From the NCBI GenBank assembly GCA_021397835.1, contig JAJFZO010000049.1:10607001-10671000 (forward strand): a DNA stretch of 64,000 nucleotides, written 5' to 3'. Position numbers and translations under genes: made by a program. The notes under the pieces were generated by a model, which saw only the letters and a program-made list of their open reading frames with translations, ran no database searches and had not been told where the DNA came from. This DNA is from Moringa oleifera (taxonomy: Eukaryota; Streptophyta; Magnoliopsida; Brassicales; Moringaceae). Shown here piece by piece: positions 51,824 through 63,894 of the stretch (the stretch's first letter is position 1; every line of letters starts with the position of its first letter).

Positions 51824-54800
51824 ATGATTTTGAAATCTTTTATATTGGGTAATCTAGTATCCTTAGGCATGAAGATAATCAATTCGGTCATTATGGTCGG
51901 ACTCTATTATGAATTTCTGACCACATTCTCCATAGAGCCCTCTTATCTCTTTCTTCTTCGAGCTCGGACTATTGAAGAAGGAGAAGAAGGAGCCAAGAAG
52001 AAGGTATCAGCAACAACTGGTTTTATTATGGGACAACTCATGATGTTCATATTGATATATTATGTGCCTCCACATTTATCATTGGGTAGACCTCATACAA
52101 TAACTGTCCTAGCTTTACCGTATCTTTTGTTTCATTTCTTTTAGAACAATCACAAACACTTTTTTGATTATGGATCTACTAACAGAAATTCAATGCGTAA
52201 TCTTTGCATTCAATGTGTATTCCTGAAAAATCTCATTTTTCAATTATTCAACCATTTCATTTTATCAAGTTCAATGTTAGCCAGATTAGTCAACATTTAT
52301 ATGTTTCGATGCAACAACACGATGTTATTTGTAACAAGTAGTTTTGTTGGTAAGTTAATTGGTCACATTTTATTCATGAAATGGGTTGGATTTGTATAAG
52401 TTTGGATACAACAAAATAATCCTATTAGGCCTAATGTACTTATTCGATCTAATAAGTTTAATTACCTTATGTCATAATTAAGAAATTTTAAGGCTCGAAT
52501 CTTTAGTATTCTCTTATTTATTATCTGTGTCTACTATTTAGTAAAATACCGTCACCCATTTTTACTAAGAAACTAAAAAGAACTTTAGAAATGAAAGAAA
52601 ATGGGCGATTAAACAGGACCAAGAGGTATCCACCAAAGAAGATCCTTTTCCTTTTCTTTTTTTTTTTGGAAGAAATGGAGGATAAAAAAAAATCGATGAA
52701 ACGGAAGACATCGGAGTGAATGGAAAGGAAAAAAAGGAATAAGGATAAGGAATTTGAATTAATAAACATATAAGGGGCATGCTATGAATATAAAAAATGC
52801 TAGTTTATGAATATCTAGATGAGAATCAAGAACATTCGAATTTAGAAATATTAAAAAAAAGAAGATAAATTTTTATTTCAAAAACCTATTGTGAATTTTC
52901 TTTCCGATTCTATCCAATGGAATCGGCCATTTCGATATATAAAAAATGAGCGATTTGAAAATGCTATAAGAAATGAAATGTCACAATATTTTTTTTATAC
53001 ACGTCAAAGTGATGGAAAAGAAAGAATATCTTTTACATATCCACCTGGTTTATCAACTTTTTGGAAAACGATAAAAAAAAAGATGCCTTTGCTCACAAGA
53101 GAAAAACAACCATTCTATAATCATTGGATTTTTACCAATACGTAAAAAAAGAGCAATTTAAAGAACGAATTTTTAAATAGAATTCAAGCTTTAGATAAAA
53201 GATCTCTTACTCTTAATATACTCCAAAAAAGGACTCAATTTTGTAATAACGAGACTAAAAAAGAATATTTTCCTAAAATTTATGATCCGTTCTTGCATGG
53301 ACCCCATCGTGGAAAAATTAAAAAAAAAATTCACTACTAACCATGACTCAAACTTATGTAAAAAATAACATAAGAAGGGTTTTGAGAAATAAGATTCATA
53401 ATATATTTATTAATACTTATTGTGACGAATTTGAACAGATAATAAATACATTTAATAGAAAATCATTTTCAATAGAAAAAAAGATTTCTTTATTTACAGA
53501 ACACCAACAAGAAAAATTGATTCAAAAAATCAAATAAAACTTTTCAAATTTTCATCCAATGCAGTTATAACTGATCCCAATAATCAAAGAATTTAAAAAA
53601 GTTCAATTGGAATAAAAGAAATCAGTAAAAAATTTTCTTGTTGCTTATACAAATTAATCAATGATTTAGAACAACAGGAGGGGGAAAATGAAGAAAATGT
53701 GCCAGTGGATCCTCAAATTTGTTTAAGAAATCTAAACACGTAGTGATTTTTACGAATAACTGGATGAATAAGGATATTTATACTAATACAAAAGATACTA
53801 ATAATTCTGATAAAAAAGACGAAGTAGCTTTGATACGTTATTCGCAACAATCGAATTTTCATCGAGACATAATCAAAAGCTTTATGCATGCCCACAGATG
53901 TAAAACATCTACTCGAGAACTGTTTCAAGCAAATGTTCATTCCTCACTTTTTTTGGATAGAATAGACAACCCTTTTTTTTTTCATTTGATATCTTCGGAT
54001 TGATGAAACTAATTTTCAAAAATTGGATATAGAAAAACAAAGAAAAAAAATTTTTGATTATACAAAGGAGAAGACAAAAAAATTGAAAAAAAAAGGACAA
54101 AAGAGAAAAATACAAAAAAGAGGAAAAAACATGGATAGAAATTTTAGAAACCTGGGATAGCCTTTTATTTGCTCAAGTTATACAAGGTTCCTTTTTAGTA
54201 ACCCAATCGATTGTTAGAAAATATATTATATTACCTTCATTAATAATAGCTAAAAATATCCTTTGTATGCTATTATTTCAACTTCTCGAGTGATTTGAGG
54301 ATTTAAAGGATTGGACTCGAGAAATGCATATTAAATGCACCTATAATGGTGTTCGATTATCAAAAATAGAATTTCCAAAAAATTGCTTAACAGATGGTGT
54401 GCAGATAAAGATCCTATTCCTTTTTTGCCTTAAACTTGAGCAACGATCTAAATTACGATTCCCTCATAAAGATTTAATGAAAAAAAAAAGAAAGGGGAAA
54501 AATGATTTTTGTTTTTTAACAATTTGGGGTGGAAACTGAATTTCCTTTTGGTTCTACTCGAAAACAGCCTTCATTTTTTGAATCTATTTTTAAAGAATTC
54601 AAAAAAGAAAAAAAAAAAGCTAAGTATTTCATGGTTTTAAGGTTTTTGAAAGAAAGAGGAAAAATTTTTCTAGAAGTCTAAAAAAAAAAGAGGGTTATTA
54701 AAAACTTTATTTCTAAAAGGAATAATAAAAGAGTTTTTTAAAATAAACTCAATTCCATTATTTGGATTGTCAAGAGAAATTTATGAATTGAATGAAACGA

Positions 54801-57057
54801 AAAAAGATTCAATAATTAGTAATGAGATGATTCATGAATCATTAGTTCAAATTTAACTTATAGAATAGACAATTATTCATTGTCAGAAAACAAAATGAAA
54901 GATCTGACTGATAGAACAAGCACAATTAGAAATCAAATACAAAAAATTACAACAGAGAAGAAAAAGACTCAGGCAATAAATATTAGTTCTTACAAAACAA
55001 GTTATCATGCTAAAATATTAAAATCATCAAAAAAATATTTGGCAGATATTAAAAAGAAGAAATCTTCGATTAATTCAAAAATCATATTATTTTATAAAAA
55101 TGTTCATTGAAAGGATATAAATAGATATTTTTCTATGTATCATTAATTTTCCAAGGATCAATACACAAGTTTTTCTTGAATCAACCAAAAAAATTATTGA
55201 GAAATATATTTATAATAATGAAGTAAAACAAGAAAAAATTAATAAAACAAACAAAAATGCCATTCACTTTATTTCGACTATAAAAAATTCACTTTTTAAT
55301 GTTAAAAATAAGAATTCAAAATTTGTTGTGATCTATCCTCCTTCTCACAAGCAAATGTATTTTTCAAATTATCATAAATCCAAATTATTAACTTATATAA
55401 GTTAAGGTCTATCTTTCAATATCACAAAATACCTTTTTTTTTCTCAAGAATGAAATAAACGATTTTTTTAAAGAACAAGGAATATTTCATTACAAATTAA
55501 GACTTAAATCCTATTTGAATTGCAAAAGAAATCAATGAAAAAACTAGTTAAGAAGTCATATCAATATGATTTACTCAGATTAGATGGCCTAGATTAGTAC
55601 CAAGAAAATGGAGAAATAGAATCAACCAACACTATATAGTTCAAAATACAGATTTAAACAAATGGGAGTCATATGAAAAAGACAAATTAATTCATTACGA
55701 AAGACAAAAATTTTTTGAAGTGGACCCATTACTAAATCACAAATATAATTTTTTTTAAAAAAAACTATAGATCTGACTTTTTATCATATAAATCTATTAA
55801 TTCTAAAGAAAAAAAAGTTTGATAATTACAACATAGATAAAGGCAATTTTTTTGATATGCTGATAGGTATCCCTATCCATAATTTTTTAGTCTCTAATTA
55901 TCTAAAAGAAGATTTTATTATGGATAGAGAGAAAATTCTTGCTAGAAAATATTTGGATTGGAGAATTCTAACCTTTTGTCTTAGAGAAAAGGTTGATATT
56001 GAGTCTTAGGGTGAAATCAATGCCAAGAGTATTAAAAATATTAGGACTGGAGTTAATAATTATAAAATAGTTAATAAAATTAATAAAAAGGGTCTTTTTT
56101 ATTTCACAACTCATCAAGATCAAGAAATCAAATCATCTAATAAAAAAAGTTTCTTTTTTGGATAGGAATGAATGAATAAATACTAAGTCATCCTATATGA
56201 AATCTAGAACTTTGGTTTTTTTAGAATTTATCTTACTGTATAATGCACATAAGATTAAACCGTGGATGATCCCAAGCAAATTACTTTTTTAAAATTTTAA
56301 TGAAAATGAAAATCTTAATAAAAATATCATTGAAAAGAAAAAGAGTTTTATATCATAGAATGAAAAACAATCTCTTGAATTTGGATTAGAGAATAAAAAT
56401 CAAAAAGAAAAAAAATCGCAGGACAAGGGGAGCTTGAATCATATTAACAAAAACAAGCAAATCTTAGAGCAATTCTCTCAAACCAAGAAAAAAATATTGA
56501 AGAAGATTTTAAGAAATTAGACATAAAAAAACATAGAAAGAAAAAGCAATACAAAAGTATAACTGCATTTCTTCCTAGAAAGGTATTTGCGTTTTCAATT
56601 AAGATGGGATGGTTCTTTAAATAAAGGAATTGTCAATAATATCAAAGTATATTGTCCATTGCTTAGATTGATAAATCCAAGAGAAACTGCTATATCTTTT
56701 ATTCAAAGGACAGAAATGTGTTTAAACATCCTCATGATTCAAAAGAATTTTACTCTTCCAGACTTAATGAAAAAGGCAATATTAATTATCAAATTAGTTC
56801 GTCTGTCTATAAAAAACCATGGAAAATTTATTATATATCAAACCATAGGTATTTCATTGATTTATAAGAATAAGCACCAGATACAAATAAAGCAAAGATA
56901 CCAAGAAAAAGGCTATGTTGATAAAATTTTTTTGATGAATCCATTACAAGACATCAAAGAATGCCTGAAAATATAAACAAAAATCATTATGATTTCCTTG
57001 TCCCTGAAAATATTTTATCTCTTGAGAATTTTGAATTCTAATTTGTTTCAATTCAAA
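51824..57057 (+). pseudogene. ycf1: ycf1 (TIC214), broken and 3' truncated
   Basis: Ycf1 is a very large protein of the inner-envelope translocon. ATG at 51824 begins [20 protein letters not shown], and the TM-rich N-terminal domain is open to about 52140 ([20 protein letters not shown]), then shifts frame ([20 protein letters not shown]). Later islands are [20 protein letters not shown] at 52900 and [15 protein letters not shown] near 56960. Highly A/T-rich tracts are full of frameshifts. The C-terminus is cut at about 57055, where it meets rps15. The frame is lost many times. Confidence 0.95.
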
Positions 57058-57153
57058 CGTCAATGGCTACTGTCTTATTTTTCAAAGAAAAATAGAGTAT
57101 GTTATAAAAAATTAATTAATTAATTTGATATTTGAAAATCCAAAAATCGTTAA
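57055..57153 (+). pseudogene. rps15: rps15 3' fragment fused to ycf1
   Basis: S15 C-terminal portion: KRQWLLSYFSKKNRVCYKKL, then INxFDIxKSKNR, then TAA at 57151-57153. Gln and Arg codons in the tail have become TAA and TGA. The first two thirds of rps15 and the ycf1-rps15 spacer are missing. The break lies within a short A-rich overlap shared by both genes. Confidence 0.88.
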
Positions 57154-57257
57154 TTTGAAAATTTTGAATTAGTTAATTTATTAGATCTCTGATTTTGATG
57201 ACCTTTTTTTCATCTTTAGTAATTAAATTCATGTAAGAATGAATCAAGGAAAAACTT

Positions 57258-58434
57258 ATGAATATAACAACTATAGGAAAAGATCTTATGATAGTCAATA
57301 TGGGCCCTCACCACCTATCAATGCACGGTGTTCTTCGTCTAATCGTTACTCTAGATGGTGAAGATGTTATTGATTGTGAACCAACATTAGGTTATTTACA
57401 CAGAGGAATGGAAAAAATTATAGAAAATCGAACAATTATACAATATCTGCCTTATGTAACACGGTGGGATTATTTAGCGATTATGTTCACAGAAGCAATA
57501 ACTATAAATGGACCAGAGCAGTTAGGAAATATGCAAGTTCCTAAAAGAGCTACCTATATTAGAGTAATTATGTTCGGATTGACTTGTATAGCTTCTCATC
57601 TGTTATGGCTTGGTCCTTTTATGGTAGATATTAGTGCATAGACTCCTTTTTTTAAAATATTTTCAGAGAATGAAAATTAGTATATGATCTACTCAAAGCT
57701 ACCACTGGTATGAGAATGATGCATAATTATTTTCATATCAGAGGAATAACAGCTGATCTACCTCATGGTTGGATAAATAAATGCTTGGTTTTTGCGATTA
57801 TTTTTTAACAGGGATTGTTGAATATCAAAAAATTATTACACGAAATCCTATTTTTTAAAAATGGGTGGGCATTATTGATAGGGAAGAAGCAATAAATTGG
57901 GGTTTATCCAAACCAATGCTACGTGCGTCCGAAATACAAATAGGATCATCGTAAAGTTGATCATTATGAGTCTTACAACGAATTTGATTGGGAAGTCCAA
58001 TGGCAAAAAAAAAGGAGATTCATTAGCTTGTTATTTAGTGCGAATGAGAGAAATGATGGAATCCATGAAAATTATTCAACAGGCTCTGGAAGGAATTCCA
58101 GGAGGTCCTTATGAGAATTTAGAAATCCGAAGCTTTGATAGAAAAAAGGATCCAAAATGTAGTGATTTTGAATATCAATTCATTAGTAAAAAATCGTCTC
58201 CAACCTTTAAATTGCCGAAACAAGAGCTTTATGTAAAAGTCAAAGCTCCAAAGGGAGAATTAGGAATTTTTTTGATAGAGGAATCAAAGTGGATTTTTTT
58301 GGAGATGGAAAATTTGCCCACCGAGTCTTATTAATTTGCAAATTCTTCCTCAACTAATTAAAAGAATGAAATTTGCTAATATTATGATGATACTCAGTAG
58401 TATAGATATCATTATGGGAGAAGTTGATTGTTAG
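57258..58434 (+). pseudogene. ndhH: ndhH (NDH complex subunit H)
   Basis: NdhH is a 49-kDa-type subunit of the NDH peripheral arm. ATG at 57258; [20 protein letters not shown] and [20 protein letters not shown] are open to 57641. After that come frameshifts and stops, with recognisable pieces GMRMMHNYF, then [18 protein letters not shown] near 58100-58160 and [10 protein letters not shown] at the end (TAG at 58432-58434). Length is close to normal. The ndhA start follows immediately at 58436, as in plastids. Confidence 0.95.
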
Positions 58435-58435
58435 A

Positions 58436-60645
58436 ATGATAATTGATACAATAAAAGTACAACATATCAATTCTTTTTCCAGATTGGAATCTTTAACAGA
58501 GGTCCATGGAATCATATGAATGCTTGTCCCTATTTTGACTCTTGTATTGGGGATCACAATGGGTGTTCTAGTAATTGTGTGGTTAGAAAAAGAAATATCT
58601 ATAGGAATATAATAATGTATTGGACCTGAATAGGACAGCCTTTTGGGAATTCTTTAAGCTTTAGCGGATGGAACAAAACTACTTTTCAAAGAGAACCTTT
58701 TTTCACCTAGAGTAAATACTCGTTTATTTAGTATTGGACCATCTATAGCAGTTATATCAATTTTACTAACTTATTCAGTAATTCCTTTTGGCAATCATCT
58801 TGTTTTAGCTGATCTTAATATTGGTATTTTTTTTTATGGATTGCCATCTCAAGTATTGCTCCTATAGGACTTCTTATGTCAGAATATGGATCAAATAATA
58901 AATGTTCTTTTTTAGGTGGTCTGCAAGCAGCTGCTCAATCGATTAGTTATGAAATACCATTAATTCTATGTGTTTTATCAATATCTCTACATGTGATTGG
59001 TTGAAACATAAACTTTTCTTTTTCCTATTTCTTTCATTCTAGAAAAATACTGTGAATGAATTGAACAAATATCTTCATTATTCATCTTTGGAGTTAATGT
59101 TAATAAAGTAAATTAGATAGTTATATGAGTGAAAGAAAACAGCTTATAAATTCACAGTAAAAAGAAAAATTGAGTCTTATTTTCTATGTATATGAGTTAA
59201 ACGAAAATAAATATAAGTGAAAGAGCCATTTTACCCTAAGATTGGTATTAGTCATCCTAGCTTGAAGCGGGTTCAAAAGATTAACCGTATGAAGTTTTTA
59301 TTATCGGTTGTATGGATTACCATCCATGTAGTACCAAAGAGGGATTGAGCAAAAATGATTAGATGATTAGGAACACCAAAAGACACAAAGGATTAGTAAT
59401 GGCGATTACAGAAATTTCAAAAAAGTAAAAGGATATATTATTTTTGCATAACATAAAAGAATACTAACTAGGGCTTTAAGTTGGTAGAAATGATCAAGTA
59501 GTACTCCCCATGCCTTTGATCCAGGGTATGCTCCTACTCATCGATTAAAGCAATGACTATCGAGAATGAAATAATCCTTTATTATTTTATTTTCATTTTA
59601 ACTTTTAGCCCACATGTTTTTTTCTCAAAAAGAAGAATAGGAATGAAAAAAAAAGAGATCTTTTTTGTTTTAGTATTTCTTTCATATATTTTCGAGAAAT
59701 CAAATTTGTGTCATAAGTCATGAATTAATGGAATGCCTAATTCTTTTTCATAATAAAAAATGATGGGTTGAAATACCTATTGATATTTCTACAAGGTATA
59801 TTTTATTGAAGGTGAAGGATTAAGTCATTATTCAACAAATATAAATTGAAATTATTAAGACATGAGATGAATTTAGAAGCACTTTTTTTATTTATTATTA
59901 TAGTTACAGCAGTCAGAATTCCATTGGTATAATTTTGGGCCTTCCAATAGATTTTGATTTCATTTATTCTACAACCATATCAAGATAAATAATACTGATC
60001 CAGTCCTTAGATTTATTTGTGGCCCACAAAGAGCTGTATGAGGTGAAAACCTCATATGTGGTTTTGTAATAGTGATGGGAACAATGGTGTTAGCACTGAC
60101 TATGATTATCTAATAGTTCAAGTACAGTTGATTTAGTTGAGACGAAGTTAAAATATGGGGTTTGGGAGTGGAATTTGTGGCTTCACCCTATCGGGTTTAT
60201 CATTTTTCTAATTTCTTCCCTAGGAGAATGTAAAAGATTACCCTTTGATTTGCCAGAAGAAGAAGAAGAATTAGTAGCAGGTTATCAAACCGAATATTTA
60301 GGTATCAAATTTGGTTTATTTTGCGTTGCTTCTTATCTAAATCTATTAGTTTCTTCATTATTTATAATAATTATATACTTAGGAGGTTGGAATATTTCTA
60401 TTCCGTACGTATCAATTCTCAAGCTAGTTGAAATGAATAAAATGGATGGAATCCTTAGAACAATAATTGGTATCTTTATTACATTAGCTAAAACTTATTG
60501 GTTCTTATTCATTCCTATCACAACAAGATGGACTTTACCTAAGCTAAGAATGGACCAACTATTAAATCTTGGATGCAAATTTTTTTTACCTATTTCTCTC
60601 AATAATCTATTATTAACAACTTATTCCTAACTCCTTTCACTATAA
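58436..60645 (+). pseudogene. ndhA: ndhA (NDH complex subunit 1), two exons
   Basis: Membrane subunit of the NDH complex. ATG at 58436: MIIDTIKVQHINSFSRLESL. Exon 1 runs to about 58990, and exon 2 from about 60109 to TAA at 60643-60645. The open part 60175-60627 contains [20 protein letters not shown] and [20 protein letters not shown] Gln codon near the C-terminus has become TAA six codons before the true end. Exon 1 has stops and indels. The intron between (about 1.1 kb) is typical. Confidence 0.94.
58991..60108 (+). other. ndhA group II intron relic
   Basis: Intron of about 1.1 kb. Its 5' end reads ATGTG for the usual GTGYG, and a domain V-like hairpin is at about 60030-60066 (AGAGCTGTATGAGG...). 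No gene. Confidence 0.78.
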
Positions 60646-60733
60646 TGTAAAGAAAAAAAAAAGGAATACAATATTCATGACTTGGTTCAAACAAGAAAAA
60701 AAAAAGATAAAATTATTCATATATATTTGCGAT

Positions 60734-61237
60734 ATGTTCCCTATGGTAACTGGATTCATGAATTATGGTTAACAAACAGTCCGAGCTGCAAGGTACATTG
60801 GTCAAAGTTTCATGATTACCTTATCCCTTGCAAATCATTTACTTGTAACTATTCAATATCCTTATGAAAAATTAATAACATCAGAGTGTTTCCGTGGTCG
60901 AATCCATTTTGAATTTGATAAATGCATTGCTTACAAAGTATGCGTTTGGGTATGTACTATAGATTTGCCTGTTGTTGATTTAAAATTTGAAACTAATATT
61001 CGAAAGAAACGATTGCTTAATTACAGTATTGATTTCGAAATTTGTATATTTTGTGGTAACTGCATTGAGTATTGTCCAACAAATTGTTTATCAATGATCG
61101 AAGAATATGAACTTTCGACTTATGATCATCACGAATTGAATTATAATCAAATTGCTTTGGGTCATTTACCAATGTCAGTAATTAACGATTATCCAATTCG
61201 AACAATTTTGAATTCACCTCAAAGAAAAAATAGGTAA
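60734..61237 (+). pseudogene. ndhI: ndhI (NDH complex 4Fe-4S subunit)
   Basis: Two-cluster ferredoxin-like subunit. ATG at 60734: MFPMVTGFMNYG, then TAA where Gln is expected, after which the frame stays open to TAA at 61235-61237. The second cluster motif [15 protein letters not shown] is intact. The first reads [11 protein letters not shown], so one ligand Cys is Tyr. Apart from the early nonsense codon the gene is full length (about 167 codons). An internal start at 60812 would give a product without the N-terminus. Confidence 0.95.
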
Positions 61238-61625
61238 ACCTTTTGATTTGATTAAAAAGTAATTGAAAATCACTAAGGTTCGTTTTTGGTTTAAAAGAAT
61301 GAGATCTTTCTCTTTGCTTGGTCAATAACTACAAATTTCGACTACAAATTGGTTGATGAGACTTACGACTTAATTTGTATTGAAAATCTATTCTATTAAT
61401 CTAATATCTTTGTAATTCTTTTGAAATACGTAAGTTCAAAATACCCTTTTGAATGAAGAAAAGAATGAAATTGTCCAATAACTGGACCTATACTTACATC
61501 AATTCATACCCATTATATTATAATTTAATACAAGTAGGAATGTATTATAAATAAATTTCCTAGTCAGGTCAATAAGGTCATGAAAAGCATTTTGATTTAT
61601 TTATCTCTTTTTTTTTTTACATCTA
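61238..61625. other. ndhI-ndhG spacer
   Basis: About 390 bp, AT-rich, with no gene. Confidence 0.65.
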
Positions 61626-61978
61626 ATGGATTTATCTAGACTAATACATGATTTGCTTTTAGTTTTTATAGGATCAGGTCTTATATTAGGAGGTCTAGGA
61701 GTGGTATTACTTACCAGCCTAATTTTTTCTGCCTTTTCATTGGGATTTGTTCTTGTTTGTATATCCTTATTCTATATTCTATCAAATTCCCATTTTGTAA
61801 CTGCTGCACAACTCCTTATTTACGTGGGGGCCATAAATATTTTAATCATATTTGCTTTGATGTTCATGAATGGTTTAGAATATTACACATATTTTAATTT
61901 GTGGACAGTTTGGGATGGGATTTCTTTGTTGGTTTGTACAAGTATTTTTCTTTCGTTAATTATTACTATTCTGGATAA
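61626..61978 (+). pseudogene. ndhG: ndhG 5' part, fused to psaC
   Basis: NdhG is a membrane subunit of the NDH complex. About 117 of 176 residues are present and uninterrupted ([20 protein letters not shown] ... [20 protein letters not shown]). At about 61975 the sequence jumps into psaC in another frame, and the resulting ORF ends at 62022-62024. The NdhG C-terminus and all of ndhE are missing. Confidence 0.93.
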
Positions 61979-62092
61979 ACAGAGGACTGTGTTGGTTGTA
62001 AGAGATGTGAATCCGCCTATCTAACAGATTTCTTGAGCATTTGAGTTTGTTTATGGCATGAAATAACTCAAAGCATGGGTCTAGCTTATTGA
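61979..62092 (+). pseudogene. psaC: psaC 3' fragment
   Basis: PsaC carries the FA/FB 4Fe-4S clusters of photosystem I. Only the C-terminal part remains: [20 protein letters not shown], then I, stop (Arg to TGA), VCLWHEITQSMGLAY and TGA at 62090-62092. The CxxCxxCxxxCP motif has its last Cys-Pro changed to Tyr-Leu. The N-terminal 50 or so residues are missing. Confidence 0.92.
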
Positions 62093-62214
62093 TACATTCT
62101 AGAAAACCTCACTTGAATCCATTTGATTTTTTTTACTGACAAAAACCCGTACTAGAAAAAAATATTCTATTTTTTTAGTTCAGGTTTTTGTTCCAAGTGT
62201 ATCTTGTCTTTACC

Positions 62215-63711
62215 ACAAATTATTTTCCTTGGTTAACAATAATTGTAGTTTTGCCCATATCTGTAGGTTCATTAATTTTTTTCTCCTTCATAAAGGAAAT
62301 AAGATAAATTAGGTGGTATACAATATCTATGTGTCTTAGAACTCCTTCTAACGACTTATGCATTTTGTTATCATTTCCAATTGGATGATCTATTCATTTA
62401 GTTGACGAAAGATTATAAATGGATCAATTTTTTAAATTTTTACTGGCGATTAGGAATAGAGGACTTTCTATAGGTCCTATTTCACTGATAGGATTTATCA
62501 CTACTTTAGTTACCTTAGCGGCTCGGCCAGTTACTCGAGATTCCCGATTATTCCATTTTTTAATGTTAGCAATGTACAACGATCAAATAGGATCGTTTCT
62601 TTCTCGAGACCTTTCACTTTTTTCGTCATGTGAGAGTTAGAATTAATTCTAGTTTATCTACTTCTATCCATATGGAGAGGAAAGAAATGCCTGTATTCAG
62701 CTATAAAGTTTATTTTGTACACTGCAAGAAGTTCCGTTTTTCTATCAATAGGAGTTTTGGGTATCAGTTTATATGGTTCCAATGAACCAACATTAAATTT
62801 TGAAATATTAACAAATCAATCATATCCCATCGTACTTGAAATAATATTTTATATTGGATTTCTTATTGCTTTTACCGTCAAATCACCGATTATACCCTTA
62901 CATACATGGCTACCAAATACCCATGGAGAGGCACATTACAGTACTTGTATGCTTCTTGCTGGAATCTTATTAAAAATGGGAGCATATGGGTTGGTTTGAA
63001 TCAATATGGAAAAATTACCCCACGCTCATTCTATATTTTCTCCTTTGTTGTTGGTAGTAGGTACAATTCAAATAACTTATGCAGCTTTAACATCTCCTAG
63101 TCAACGTAATTTAAAAAAAGAATAGCCTATTTTTTCGTATCTCATATGGGTTTCATATTTATAGGAATTGGTGCTATAACCGATCCGAGACTTAATGGAG
63201 CCATTTTACAAATAGTCTCTCATGGATTTATTGGCGCTGCACATTTTTTCTTGGTAGGAATGAGTTATGATAGAATACATCTTTTTTATCTCGATGAAAT
63301 GGGCGGATGGCTATCTCAATCCCAAAAATATTTACAATGTTCAGTGTCTTATCGATTGCTTCCTTTGCATTACCGGGCATGAGTGGTTTTCTTGCAGAAT
63401 TGATAGTATTTTTTGGAATAATTACAAGCCAAAAATATTTTTTAATGCCACAAATAGTAATTACTTTTGTAATGGCAATTGGAATGATATTAACTCCTAT
63501 TTATTCATTATCTATGTCACGCCAAATGTTTTATGGATACAAGCTAATTAATGACCCAAACTTGTATTTTTTTGATTCTGGACCACGAGACTTAGTTGTT
63601 TCGATCTCTATTCTTCTACCCGTAATAGTTATTGGTATTTATCCGGATTTCGTTCTCTTACTATCAAGTGACAAGGTCGAAGTTATTCTATCTAATTATT
63701 TTTATAGATAG
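62215..63711 (+). pseudogene. ndhD: ndhD (NDH complex subunit 4)
   Basis: Proton-pumping membrane subunit. The start reads ACAAATTATTTTCCTTGG. In many angiosperms this codon is ACG and becomes AUG by RNA editing, and here it is ACA. Islands are [20 protein letters not shown], then [13 protein letters not shown], ...[20 protein letters not shown] and a long open end 63307-63711 ([20 protein letters not shown]). TAG lies at 63709-63711. Total length of 1497 bp is nearly normal, with compensating indels. Confidence 0.95.
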
Positions 63712-63894
63712 TTTTCATGAATGAAAAAAAAAAAGAAATTGAATTGTAACCAGACATGCTTGGCGTTTTTCAAAACCTTTTGAATCAAGTAGTTAGTGAT
63801 TCAAAAGATTCTTGACATCTTACACTCAATTTTCTTATTTTTATATATTTATACGCTATCCCATCTTTTATATTTGTTAGCTCCTTTCTTCAAT

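Noticed and set aside
52521..52780. Minus-strand Ser/Phe/Lys-rich ORFs within ycf1
   Set aside because: Antisense shadows of the A-rich ycf1 sequence.
57258..57641. Functional truncated NdhH
   Set aside because: The open frame covers only the N-terminal third, and several conserved Pro, Gln and Ala residues are replaced. The partner ndh genes are also broken.
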